A DNA stretch of 64,000 nt from the NCBI RefSeq assembly GCF_030764225.1, contig NZ_JASAXH010000012.1, one strand, 5' to 3'. The stretch comes from Phocoenobacter atlanticus. Lineage in GTDB: Bacteria; Pseudomonadota; Gammaproteobacteria; Enterobacterales; Pasteurellaceae. A model generated the notes under the pieces. The model was given only the letters and a program-made list of their open reading frames with translations. It was not told the origin of the DNA and made no database searches. Shown here one piece after another: positions 9,107 through 17,123 of this stretch; within the stretch, counting starts at the first letter, position 1; the number at the start of each line of letters is the position of its first letter. A program made the translations under genes and the position numbers.

Positions 9107-9636
9107 CCCCCCTCCCTAACCCTCCCCCGCGAAGCGGAGGAGGGAATTTGGATTTTTATACAAATGAAGGTGAGCATTTCTTCCTATGCACAAAAAAATT
9201 CCTCCCCCGCGAAGCGGAGGAGGGAATTTGGATTTTTATACAAATGAAGGTGAACATTTCTTCCTATGCACAAAAAAATTCCTCCCCCGCGAAGCGGAGG
9301 AGGGAATTTGGATTTTTATACAAATGAAGGTGAACATTTCTTCCTATGCACAAAAAAATTCCTCCCCCGCGAAGCGGAGGAGGGAATTTGGATTTTTATA
9401 CAAATGAAGGTGAGCATTTCTTCCTATGTACAAAAAAATTCCTCCCCCGCGAAGCGGAGGAGGGAATTTGGATTTTTATACAAATGAAGGTGAACATTTC
9501 TTCCTATGCACAAAAAAATTCCTCCCTCCGCGAAGCAGAGGAGGGAATTGGATTTTTATACAAATGAAGGTGAGCATTTCTTCCTATGCACAAAAAAATT
9601 CCTCCCTCCGCTTGCGGGGGGAGGTTAGGAGGGGGG
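9107..9636. repeat. Array 1 of an 80-bp hairpin repeat, with inverted termini
   Basis: Six copies of a GC-rich hairpin (CCTCCCCCGCGAAGCGGAGG and variants) recur every 80 bp at 9121, 9201, 9281, 9361, 9441 and 9521. They are separated by an AT-rich spacer of about 56 bp. The array starts with CCCCCCTCCCTAACCC and ends with the inverse of the same motif (GGTTAGGAGGGGGG). The structure is that of a REP/REPIN or MITE-like element whose inner unit has been amplified. Short frames of about 73 codons run through every unit (for example from 9186) but repeat in all units and are not credible genes. Confidence 0.85.
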
Positions 9637-9722
9637 CTTAAGTATGCTTTTGCTTAGGAATAACTAAGGCAAGCCCCTCAAAGTTTTATAGGTTTAAAGG
9701 GCTTTTAAATATAACGAAAAAA

Positions 9723-9791
9723 CTAGTAACTAAGTTTTCTAACCAATTGAATTACTTCATTAATTTGATTATCAGAGAGTTTTCCATCGAA
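9723..9791 (-). pseudogene. Fragment of the ytfJ 3' end
   Basis: These 69 bases duplicate the last 23 codons, including the stop, of the intact ytfJ at 10658-11203. The match also covers the sequence downstream of that stop (9637-9722 against 10572-10657). At about 9792 the homology ends and joins a copy of the sequence upstream of arsR. It is a by-product of the tandem duplication and cannot be expressed as a protein. Confidence 0.85.
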
Positions 9792-9940
9792 TTTAACCCC
9801 ATTGTTATTAAATAATCAATCATTCTTTCAAGTGATAGAATGTTAATTAAATAAAGTCAATAATAATATTTATAAATTGAGGGATAATTACTGGAAAACT
9901 GTAAATTTTTATCTATTGATTTTTAGAAATTAACAGTATT

Positions 9941-10571
9941 CCCCCCTCCCTAACCCTCCCCCGCGAAGCGGAGGAGGGAATTTGGATTTTTATACAAATG
10001 AAGGTGAACATTTCTTCCTATGCACAAAAAAATTCCTCCCTCCGCGAAGCAGAGGAGNNNNNNNNNNNNNNNNNNNNNNNNNNNNNNNNNNNNNNNNNNN
10101 NNNNNNNNNNNNNNNNNNNNNNNNNNNNNNNNNNNNNNNNNNNNNNNNNNNNNNNNGGGAATTTGGATTTTTATACAAATGAAGGTGAGCATTTCTTCCT
10201 ATGCACAAAAAAATTCCTCCCCCGCGAAGCAGCGGAGGGAATTTGGATTTTTATACAAATGAAGGTGAGCATTTCTTCCTATGTACAAAAAATTCCCTCC
10301 CCCGCGAAGCGGAGGAGGGAATTTGGATTTTTATACAAATGAAGGTGAGCATTTCTTCCTATGCACAAAAAAATTCCTCCCCCGCGAAGCAGCGGAGGGA
10401 ATTTGGATTTTTATACAAATGAAGGTGAGCATTTCTTCCTATGCACAAAAAAATTCCTCCCCCGCGAAGCGGAGGAGGGAATTTGGATTTTTATACAAAT
10501 GAAGGTGAGCATTTCTTCCTATGTACAAAAAAATTCCTCCCTCCGCTTGCGGGGGGAGGTTAGGAGGGGGG
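9941..10571. repeat. Array 2 of the 80-bp hairpin repeat
   Basis: It has the same architecture as the array at 9107-9636: a left end starting CCCCCCTCCCTAACCC, hairpins every 80 bp, and a right end GGTTAGGAGGGGGG. It is interrupted by the N gap. Some units have the variant hairpin CGCGAAGCAGCGGAGGG. The true copy number is unknown because of the gap. Confidence 0.85.
10058..10156. other. Assembly gap (99 N)
   Basis: A run of N lies inside the second 80-bp array. The gap almost certainly reflects failure to assemble the repeats, and its stated length should not be trusted. Confidence 0.98.
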
Positions 10572-10657
10572 CTTAAGTATGCTTTTGCTTAGGAATAACT
10601 AAGGCAAGCCCCTCAAAGTTTTATAGGTTTAAAGGGCTTTTAAATATAACGAAAAAA

Positions 10658-11203
10658 CTAGTAACTAAGTTTTCTAACCAATTGAATTACTTCATTAATT
10701 TGATTATCAGAGAGTTTTCCATCGAATACAAATTGAACCTTACCATTTTTATCTAGAACTGCCACAAAATTATCTTTTGGTTTTAAATTCCAAGCTTTCT
10801 TAACAGTACCATTTTGATCTAACACTACCTGACTATGTGCATTTTTTAGTTTACCTTTTTTGGCTTTACTTTTTACGAATACACCAGTACCAAAGGTTGA
10901 ATCATCAACGTTAATGATAGTTGTAGTTTGATAAGTTGAACGGTTAAAGTGAGCGTTACGAATTGCTTCAATTAATGCACTATTTTTCTCTTTAGCATCA
11001 CTTCTACCAGCAAAATGATTGACTACCCTTACTTTCCCCGCTAAAGAGCGAGAGTTCCACTCTTGATAAATAATATCATTATTTTTTTTGATAAGTTCAC
11101 CATCTTCAACTACGGTAACATTCGGTAATCCTTGATTTAATTGAATATTGTGAGCCATTGTGAGTGGTGAAAAGAGAGCGAGCAAAACAAATAATTTTTT
11201 CAT
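10658..11203 (-). CDS. ytfJ: YtfJ-family periplasmic protein
   Basis: The product has 181 residues with a cleavable signal peptide (MKKLFVLLALFSPLTMA, predicted cleavage near 17). The mature part resembles the YtfJ family, which has a thioredoxin-like fold (GKVRVVNHFAGRSDAKEKN, INVDDSTFGTGVFVKSKAKK, VLDQNGTVKKAWNLKPKDNFVAVLDKNGKV). No CxxC pair is present, so redox activity is unlikely. The molecular function is unknown. The gene stands alone, divergent from yajC. Its 3' end has been copied into the neighbouring repeat region at 9723-9791. Confidence 0.85.
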   Translation of the reverse strand: MKKLFVLLALFSPLTMAHNIQLNQGLPNVTVVEDGELIKKNNDIIYQEWNSRSLAGKVRVVNHFAGRSDAKEKNSALIEAIRNAHFNRSTYQTTTIINVDDSTFGTGVFVKSKAKKGKLKNAHSQVVLDQNGTVKKAWNLKPKDNFVAVLDKNGKVQFVFDGKLSDNQINEVIQLVRKLSY

Positions 11204-11369
11204 TTTTTAACCTTTTACTATTGAATTATGAAATTAAGCACCCATTTTAGCATTAAAAGGTGTGATAGGGAGAGTGGTTTTACCTCTTGGTAGATTTTTC
11301 TCGTCTAAATGTCGATTTTGTGATATTTTAGCACCGTATTTTTTAATTTAATTTTTTAAGGAGTTTTAT

Positions 11370-11660
11370 ATGGGCGCTCAAGGTGGCACAATGCAAATGA
11401 TTTTAATGTTAGTCGTTTTTGGTGGGATTTTCTATTTTATGGTTTATCGTCCACAAGCCAAACGTCAAAAAGAACAAAAAGCACTTTTAGATAGTCTTTC
11501 AAAAGGCGATGAAGTGTTAATTAGTGGTGGTTTGATGGGCAAAATTACTAAAGTTGCTGATGAAAATATCGTTATGGCATTAAATGAGACAACTGAAGTA
11601 ACGATTCGTCGTGATTTCGTTGTGGCAACTTTACCTAAGGGTTCAGTTAAATCACTTTAA
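11370..11660 (+). CDS. yajC: Sec translocon accessory protein YajC
   Basis: The product has 96 residues. One transmembrane helix (about 8-26, MQMILMLVVFGGIFYFMVYRP) is followed by a small cytoplasmic domain with the family motif KGDEVLISGGLMGKI. YajC associates with SecD-SecF at the inner-membrane SecYEG translocon. A strong AAGGAG site lies 8 bases before the ATG. secD starts 29 bases downstream, so this is the first gene of a yajC-secD-secF operon. The tgt/queA genes that often precede it elsewhere are not here. Confidence 0.95.
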   Translation: MGAQGGTMQMILMLVVFGGIFYFMVYRPQAKRQKEQKALLDSLSKGDEVLISGGLMGKITKVADENIVMALNETTEVTIRRDFVVATLPKGSVKSL

Positions 11661-11689
11661 TTTTTTTCATTTTAATACAGGATTAAATT

Positions 11690-13534
11690 GTGTTAAATCG
11701 TTTTCCTTTATGGAAGAACCTGATGGTGATCTTTATGGTCGCCATTGGTGCATTATATGCACTTCCAAATTTATATGGTGAAGATCCGTCAGTACAAATT
11801 TCTGGTACTAGAGGACAAACCGCAACTACTGAAACACTTGCTAAAGTACAAAGTGTTTTATCTTCAATGAAAATCAATCCAAAAGGCATTAATCTTGAAA
11901 AAGGGGCAATTTTAGTTCGTCTTGAAAAAGAAAATGAACAGCTTCCAGTAAAAGAAAAAATTGCTGATGTGTTAGGGAATGATTATTCAGTCGCATTAAA
12001 CTTAGCCCCTGCAACACCAAGTTGGTTAGCCGATATTGGCGGAAAGCCAATGCGAAGAGGGTTAGATTTATTAGGTGGTGTTCGCTTCTTAATGGAAGTA
12101 GATATGAACACCAGCTTAGCAAAACAACAAGAAATGTTGCAAGACAGCTTGCGTACCGAATTGCGTAAAGAAAAATTAAAATATAAAGCGGTCAGAAAAT
12201 TAGAAGATTTTGCAACAGAGATTGTCTTTGTGGATTCCGATACCGCAGATAAAGCATTCCGCTTTATTCGTGATTATCATAATAACTTAGATTTAACCTA
12301 TGCTTCTTCTAATGTGTTGTTATTAAAACCATCAGCAGCAGGGTTAGCAGATTCTCGTAGTGCAGCAATTGAACAAAACTTATCAATTTTACGTAAACGT
12401 GTTGAAGAATTAGGGGTGTCAGAACCAACAATTCAGCGACAAGGTGCAGATCGTATTGTGGTTGAATTACCAGGGGTTCAAGATACTGCTCGAGCAAAAG
12501 AAATTTTAGGTGCAACAGCAACGTTAGAATTTCGTTTAGTGAATACAGAAGCCAATCAAGCCTTAGTTTCTCAAGGAATTATTCCTGCCAATTCTGAGCT
12601 GAAAATAGATAAAAATAATCGTCCAGTACTACTTTATCGTAAAGCTGAAGTGGGAGGGGAGCATATTATTGATGCTACGGCTGGAAAAGATGACAGAGGG
12701 TTACCACAAGTTAGTATCAAACTAGATAGTGAAGGTGGTAATTTAATGGCAGAAACCACTAAACGAGCATTAAAAAAACCAATGGCAACTCTTTACCGTG
12801 AATACAAAGATTCAGGGAAAAAAGATGCGAATGGTAAAGTGATTTTGGATAAGCACGAAGAAGTGATTAATGTAGCAACCATTCAAGGACGTTTTGGTAG
12901 TCAATTCCAAATTACAGGGATTGACTCTTCAGCAGAAGCGCAAAACTTAGCCGTATTATTACGTTCAGGGGCATTAATTGCACCAATTGTGATCGTGCAA
13001 GAGCGTACTATTGGTGCATCTTTGGGGGCTGATAATGTGGCACAAGGTATGAATGCTGCGTTACTTGGTTTAGCATTAACCGTCTTTTTCTGCTTAGTGT
13101 ATTACAAAATATTTGGTTTATTTGCAACTGCAGCTTTATTAGCAAATATGGTATTAACAATCGGTTTAATGTCATTAATTGGTGCAACCTTAACAATGCC
13201 GGGTATTGCAGGGATTGTGCTTTCTGTTGGTATGTCTGTTGATGCTAACGTATTGATTTATGAGCGTATTAAAGAAGAAATTCGTAATGGTCGTTCAATT
13301 CAACACGCAATCCACGAGGGCTATAGCGGTGCGTTTTCCAGTATTTTTGACTCAAACTTAACCACTATTTTAACTGCTGTTATTCTTTATGCAGTAGGAA
13401 CAGGTCCAATTAAAGGTTTTGCAATCACGCTTTCGTTAGGGGTGATGATCTCAATGTTTACTGCAATTATTGGAACTCGTATGCTAGTTAACTGGCGATA
13501 TGGTGGTAAACGAGTGAGTAAATTGTGGATTTAA
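11690..13534 (+). CDS. secD: Protein translocase subunit SecD
   Basis: The product has 614 residues, as in E. coli SecD. It has an N-terminal transmembrane helix (LWKNLMVIFMVAIGALYALP), a large periplasmic domain with GLDLLGGVRFLMEVD near 112-126, and C-terminal membrane helices with the conserved VGMSVDANVLIYERIKEE motif. SecDF uses the proton gradient to help pull exported proteins across the inner membrane. The start is GTG at 11690, preceded by AGGA. secF begins 11 bases after the stop and is probably translationally linked. Confidence 0.96.
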   Translation: MLNRFPLWKNLMVIFMVAIGALYALPNLYGEDPSVQISGTRGQTATTETLAKVQSVLSSMKINPKGINLEKGAILVRLEKENEQLPVKEKIADVLGNDYSVALNLAPATPSWLADIGGKPMRRGLDLLGGVRFLMEVDMNTSLAKQQEMLQDSLRTELRKEKLKYKAVRKLEDFATEIVFVDSDTADKAFRFIRDYHNNLDLTYASSNVLLLKPSAAGLADSRSAAIEQNLSILRKRVEELGVSEPTIQRQGADRIVVELPGVQDTARAKEILGATATLEFRLVNTEANQALVSQGIIPANSELKIDKNNRPVLLYRKAEVGGEHIIDATAGKDDRGLPQVSIKLDSEGGNLMAETTKRALKKPMATLYREYKDSGKKDANGKVILDKHEEVINVATIQGRFGSQFQITGIDSSAEAQNLAVLLRSGALIAPIVIVQERTIGASLGADNVAQGMNAALLGLALTVFFCLVYYKIFGLFATAALLANMVLTIGLMSLIGATLTMPGIAGIVLSVGMSVDANVLIYERIKEEIRNGRSIQHAIHEGYSGAFSSIFDSNLTTILTAVILYAVGTGPIKGFAITLSLGVMISMFTAIIGTRMLVNWRYGGKRVSKLWI

Positions 13535-13545
13535 GGAAGAATAAA

Positions 13546-14514
13546 ATGGCAAGAAAAGAACAAAATGCAGCAGAGATTAAGCTTCCTTATAAGCTAATCC
13601 CATTTATGAAATACCGAATGACGGGTTATCTCTTCTCTTTGGTTGTAATTGCTTTTAGCTTATTTTTTATTGTGACTAAAGGCTTAAACTGGGGATTAGA
13701 TTTTACAGGCGGTACAGTGATTGAAACCACTTTTTCACAATCAGCAGATTTGGGAAAAGTACGTTCAGAGTTAGATAAAAATGGTTATGGTAGTGCAATA
13801 GTACAAACTTTAGGTGGTACAAAAGATTTAATGATCCGTCTACCTGCTGCGGAAGCAGACAGCAAAGTAAGTACTAATGTCATTAATGTTATTCATCAAC
13901 ATATTGATCCAAAAGCACAAATTAAAAGTGCGGAGTTTGTCGGACCAAATGTGGGTAAAGAATTAACAGAAAGTGCTATTTACGGAACATTAGCAACATT
14001 AGCAATGTTATTGCTTTATGTTGGATTACGTTTTGAATGGCGTTTAGCAGTAGGGGCAATTGCAGCACTATTCCACGATGTTATTGTCACAATTGGCTTT
14101 TTCTCATTACTACAAATTGAGATTGATTTAACCTTTGTGGCGGCGATCTTATCCGTTGTGGGTTACTCACTGAATGATAGTATCGTGGTATTCGACCGTG
14201 TACGTGAAAACTTCCGTAAAGTACGTCGTTCAAATACCATTGAAATTGTTGATATTTCATTAAGCCAAACGCTATCTCGTACCTTGATGACCTCATTAAC
14301 AACCTTAGTTGTGGTATTAGCTCTATTTTGGCTGGGTGGTTCAACCTTACATAGCTTCTCATTAGCATTATTAATCGGTATCGCATTTGGTACCTATTCC
14401 TCAATCTACATTGCAATTGGCATTGCATTAAGATTAGGTTTAACTCGTGATCATATGATCCCACCTGTTGTGGAAAAAGAAGGTGCAGATCAAGAAGCCT
14501 TTATTAATTATTAA
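13546..14514 (+). CDS. secF: Protein translocase subunit SecF
   Basis: The product has 322 residues, matching SecF of E. coli (323). It has the TM1-P1 region with GLNWGLDFTGGTVIE and the paired motif VGYSLNDSIVVFDRVRENFR in the membrane domain, the SecF counterpart of the SecD motif. The start MARKEQN at 13546 has an AAGGA site; an in-frame ATG at 13525 lies inside the end of secD and has no good site. It is the last gene of the operon and is followed by a strong terminator. Confidence 0.96.
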   Translation: MARKEQNAAEIKLPYKLIPFMKYRMTGYLFSLVVIAFSLFFIVTKGLNWGLDFTGGTVIETTFSQSADLGKVRSELDKNGYGSAIVQTLGGTKDLMIRLPAAEADSKVSTNVINVIHQHIDPKAQIKSAEFVGPNVGKELTESAIYGTLATLAMLLLYVGLRFEWRLAVGAIAALFHDVIVTIGFFSLLQIEIDLTFVAAILSVVGYSLNDSIVVFDRVRENFRKVRRSNTIEIVDISLSQTLSRTLMTSLTTLVVVLALFWLGGSTLHSFSLALLIGIAFGTYSSIYIAIGIALRLGLTRDHMIPPVVEKEGADQEAFINY

Positions 14515-14537
14515 GGTTTAATGATCAATGTGTAATT

Positions 14538-14567
14538 AAGGCAGATTAATTCTGCCTTTCTTTTATT
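14538..14567 (+). terminator. Rho-independent terminator after secF
   Basis: A perfect 8-bp stem AAGGCAGA/TCTGCCTT with a 5-base loop is followed by TTCTTTTATT. It ends the yajC-secD-secF operon. Confidence 0.85.
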
Positions 14568-14608
14568 ATCAACATTGTTATTAAAGTTTATTCAAATTGG
14601 AAAATATT

Positions 14609-15415
14609 ATGCTAGCGATTATTTCTCCTGCAAAAACATTAGATTACAAAACACAACTCCCTAGTTTTGCAAAAACTCAACCACAACTGACCGCTTATAG
14701 CCAACAGCTAATTGATATTTGTAAACAGCTTTCTCCTCAAGATGTTGCGAGTTTAATGAAAATCAGTGATAAATTGGCAACCTTAAATGCAGTACGATTT
14801 GCAGAATGGCAGTTGGAACATAATGAGAATAATGCTAAACAAGCACTATTTGCCTTTAAAGGGGATGTTTATACAGGACTTGATGCAACGAGTTTAACCA
14901 CAACTGAAATTGAGTTTGCTCAATCTCATTTAGCTATTTTATCAGGGTTATATGGTTTACTTAAACCTCTAGATTTAATGCAACCTTATCGTCTTGAAAT
15001 GGGAACAAAATTAACTAACCCTAAAGGTAAAAATTTATATGATTTTTGGGGCAGTGTAATTACACAACAATTACAGAAAACCCTTGATAAACAAGGGGAT
15101 AATATTTTGGTTAATCTTGCTTCTGACGAATATTTTAATTCAGTAAAAACCAAAGAGTTAAAAGCAACAATAATCAAACCGATCTTTTTAGATGAAAAAA
15201 AGGGAAAATTCAAAACCATTAGTTTTTATGCCAAAAAAGCACGTGGAATGATGGTGCGTTATATTTTGAAAAATCAATTAACGGAAGTTGAAAAATTAAA
15301 AGAATTTAATTTAGGTGGCTATTGGTTTGATGAAGATAGCTCAACGGAAACAGAATGGGTCTTTAAACGTACTGAAATTGAAGCGCTTGCTTATAAAGAA
15401 ATGAAAAGTAGTTAA
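14609..15415 (+). CDS. yaaA: Peroxide stress protein YaaA (DUF328)
   Basis: The product has 268 residues and begins MLAIISPAKTLDYK, the diagnostic start of the YaaA family. It also contains LSGLYGLLKPLDLMQPYRLEMG and the ARGMMVRYIL segment. In E. coli YaaA is induced by OxyR and limits hydrogen-peroxide damage by lowering free iron; it binds DNA in vitro. An upstream TTG at 14597 keeps the frame but adds residues absent from the family, so the ATG at 14609 is preferred. The gene stands alone after the sec terminator. Confidence 0.93.
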   Translation: MLAIISPAKTLDYKTQLPSFAKTQPQLTAYSQQLIDICKQLSPQDVASLMKISDKLATLNAVRFAEWQLEHNENNAKQALFAFKGDVYTGLDATSLTTTEIEFAQSHLAILSGLYGLLKPLDLMQPYRLEMGTKLTNPKGKNLYDFWGSVITQQLQKTLDKQGDNILVNLASDEYFNSVKTKELKATIIKPIFLDEKKGKFKTISFYAKKARGMMVRYILKNQLTEVEKLKEFNLGGYWFDEDSSTETEWVFKRTEIEALAYKEMKSS

Positions 15416-15505
15416 AATGAAACAGGGCAACAGTAAACTTTTAACTATTGACTTTAAAAAATTAATAGTAATAATATTCAAAAAGGTACAAAAAATATAA
15501 ATAAT

Positions 15506-15671
15506 ACCCCCTCCCTAGCCCTCCCCCGCAAGCGGAGGAGGGGACTGTATAAGAGGATGTGCAGACTTTTGGTCGTCATCGCTCTTTTATGTAAATGTAG
15601 GTGAGAGAAACTTTTCTTTCGATGCAAAAAATTCCTCCCTCCGCTTGCGGGGGGGAGGCTAGGAGGGGGGG
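15506..15671. repeat. Single-unit hairpin element (REPIN/MITE-like), same family as the arrays
   Basis: This 166-bp element starts CCCCCTCCCTAGCCCTCCCC and ends with the inverse (GGGGGGAGGCTAGGAGGGGG). A hairpin CCCCCGCAAGCGGAGG lies at the left end and its partner at the right. The spacer is related to that of the 80-bp units, for example ATGCAAAAAATTCCTCCCTC. It is probably an unamplified relative of the arrays at 9107 and 9941. No transposase is encoded. Confidence 0.75.
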
Positions 15672-15698
15672 ATTTCAAATACGAGCTTTCCCTAAAAG

Positions 15699-16277
15699 AT
15701 GAAAAAATTAAAACTTTTTATTTTTGTAAATTTTTGTTTATATCTTACCGCTTGTGTGAATAGCTATGCAGCGCCTAGAGCGATGTTTTTTCAAGTCCCA
15801 CAAAAAATCACTTTTGATGGACAAGAATATATAAAATCAAATTATAGCCGATTAGAAGGTATGGAGCATATTGTGTATTTACCTCACAATAAAAAGGTAA
15901 ATACTAAAAATTGGCAACAGGCTATTTTTATCTTTTTAGATAATAGTGTAGCAGTGAGACCTGCAATTTCTTTAGAAGAGCGTATTCATATACGTGAAAA
16001 TGTGTATAAGTCACAGCATAAAATATTAGCAGATTTAATCATTAATAATGCGGAATTACAAAGTAAAATTATTTCTCCTCCCACAGAAAGAGAGCATAAT
16101 ATTTTATTAGAAGTTTCTCGAGGACGTAATTCACAATGTGGATTTGGTGAAATACAATATGCAATTAAGCGGTTAGATTTTGCAAAAAATTTACCAAATG
16201 TGACCGCTTATAAAAAAGAGATAATTAAACTTGCAGATCGATTTAAACAATTAGATTGGCAAATTTTGTGTAAATAA
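15699..16277 (+). CDS. Hypothetical lipoprotein
   Basis: The product has 192 residues. The first 19 form a lipoprotein signal with lipobox LTAC (Cys19), so the mature protein should be lipid-anchored. The rest is a soluble basic domain with no recognised motif; it has two later Cys (in NSQCGFGE and WQILCK) that could form a disulfide. The gene begins about 30 bases after the hairpin element at 15506-15671, which may affect its transcription. The end of the gene carries an uptake-signal core. The next gene is convergent with only 5 bases between. Function unknown. Confidence 0.7.
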   Translation: MKKLKLFIFVNFCLYLTACVNSYAAPRAMFFQVPQKITFDGQEYIKSNYSRLEGMEHIVYLPHNKKVNTKNWQQAIFIFLDNSVAVRPAISLEERIHIRENVYKSQHKILADLIINNAELQSKIISPPTEREHNILLEVSRGRNSQCGFGEIQYAIKRLDFAKNLPNVTAYKKEIIKLADRFKQLDWQILCK

Positions 16278-16282
16278 AGATA

Positions 16283-17053
16283 TTAAGCAGGATTATTAAT
16301 ATCAACAAATTCAACAATCAAATTATATTCTTTTGCTAGCCATTCCCCCACTGCTTTTATGCCATCTCTCTCTGTGGCGTGATGTCCTGCTGCAAAGTAG
16401 TAAATACCTTGTTCACAGGCAGAATGGTAAGTTCTCTCTGATATTTCACCTGAAATAAAAGCGTCTAATCCTTTTTGAGCAGCAAGATCAATATAATCCT
16501 GCCCACCACCTGTGCAAATCCCAATAGTTTTAATTAATTTTTGAGGATATTCAGCAGTGAAGTCACCACATAGGGTTGGTTTTCGATTTAATATTTTCTC
16601 AAGTTTATCCGCTAATTCATTGGCTGAAATGGGTGTATCTAATTCACCATAAACAGGGATAGAGTAGGGAGTATCTTCTAATCCGTGTAGTTGTGTAATC
16701 CCTAATTTTTGTGCCAGCTGTGTATTGTTGCCCAGTTCAGGGTGAATATCAACAGGTAAGTGGTAACCATATAAGTTAATATCATTGATGAGTAACTGTT
16801 TTATACGTTTTCCTTTCATTCCTCGAATAGAAGGTTCTTCATTTTTCCAAAAGTAGCCGTGATGAACCAATATAGCGTCTGCATTGCGTTTTATGGCTTC
16901 TTCAATTAAAGGTAAGCAGGCAGTTACCCCTGTAATAATTTTAGTAATATTAGATTTTCCTTCAACTTGTAAACCGTTAGGGGCATAGTCTTTAATTGCT
17001 TGGCTATTTAATTTTATGTTTAAAATATGTTCTAATTCTAAATTATTTAACAT
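16283..17053 (-). CDS. NIF3-family dinuclear-metal protein (YbgI-like)
   Basis: The product has 256 residues, close to E. coli YbgI (247). The family motifs are GLQVEG, the metal-binding ILVHHGYFWKNE, the middle LYGYHLPVDIHPELGNN, and the C-terminal FAAGHHATERDGIK, which supplies the second set of ligands. The protein is known to form a hexameric toroid with two metals per subunit; its substrate is not settled, though GTP-cyclohydrolase-like and repair roles have been proposed for relatives. It is downstream of yejM in the same direction, separated by an inverted uptake-signal pair. Confidence 0.92.
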   Translation of the reverse strand: MLNNLELEHILNIKLNSQAIKDYAPNGLQVEGKSNITKIITGVTACLPLIEEAIKRNADAILVHHGYFWKNEEPSIRGMKGKRIKQLLINDINLYGYHLPVDIHPELGNNTQLAQKLGITQLHGLEDTPYSIPVYGELDTPISANELADKLEKILNRKPTLCGDFTAEYPQKLIKTIGICTGGGQDYIDLAAQKGLDAFISGEISERTYHSACEQGIYYFAAGHHATERDGIKAVGEWLAKEYNLIVEFVDINNPA

Positions 17054-17070
17054 TACTTTTTTCCTTTATT

Positions 17071-17123
17071 AAGCGGTATGATTTTGAGATAAATTTGCAA
17101 ATTTTTATTTAAATGTGACCGCT
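17071..17123. terminator. Inverted uptake-signal pair after yejM
   Basis: AAGCGGT at 17071 and ACCGCT at 17118-17123 face each other with flanking A/T-rich complementarity, forming a hairpin at the stop of yejM. Pasteurellaceae often use such USS pairs as terminators. Confidence 0.5.

Larger units (their letters stand above)
8959..10726. repeat. Tandem segmental duplication (about 834 and 934 bp)
   Basis: The block 8959-9792 contains the arsR upstream region, a hairpin array and the ytfJ tail. It recurs as 9793-10726. The offset is 834 bases at the left end and 935 at the right end because the second array is longer and includes the N gap. Several substitutions separate the copies (for example in the ArsR-operator dyad), so this is not simply the same read placed twice. 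A scaffolding error across the gap remains possible. Confidence 0.8.

Noticed and set aside
9107..10571. CRISPR array
   Set aside because: The unit is a constant 80-bp tandem repeat, spacers are the same in every unit, and no cas gene is present.
9186..10576. Series of open frames of about 71-114 codons (MHKKIPPPRSGGG... and similar) in the hairpin arrays
   Set aside because: They arise from the 80-bp repeat being open in several frames, recur in every unit, overlap each other and in part run into the N gap. No gene-like signal.
13525..13545. Upstream ATG for secF inside the end of secD
   Set aside because: No ribosome site; the ATG at 13546 has AAGGA and gives the usual length.
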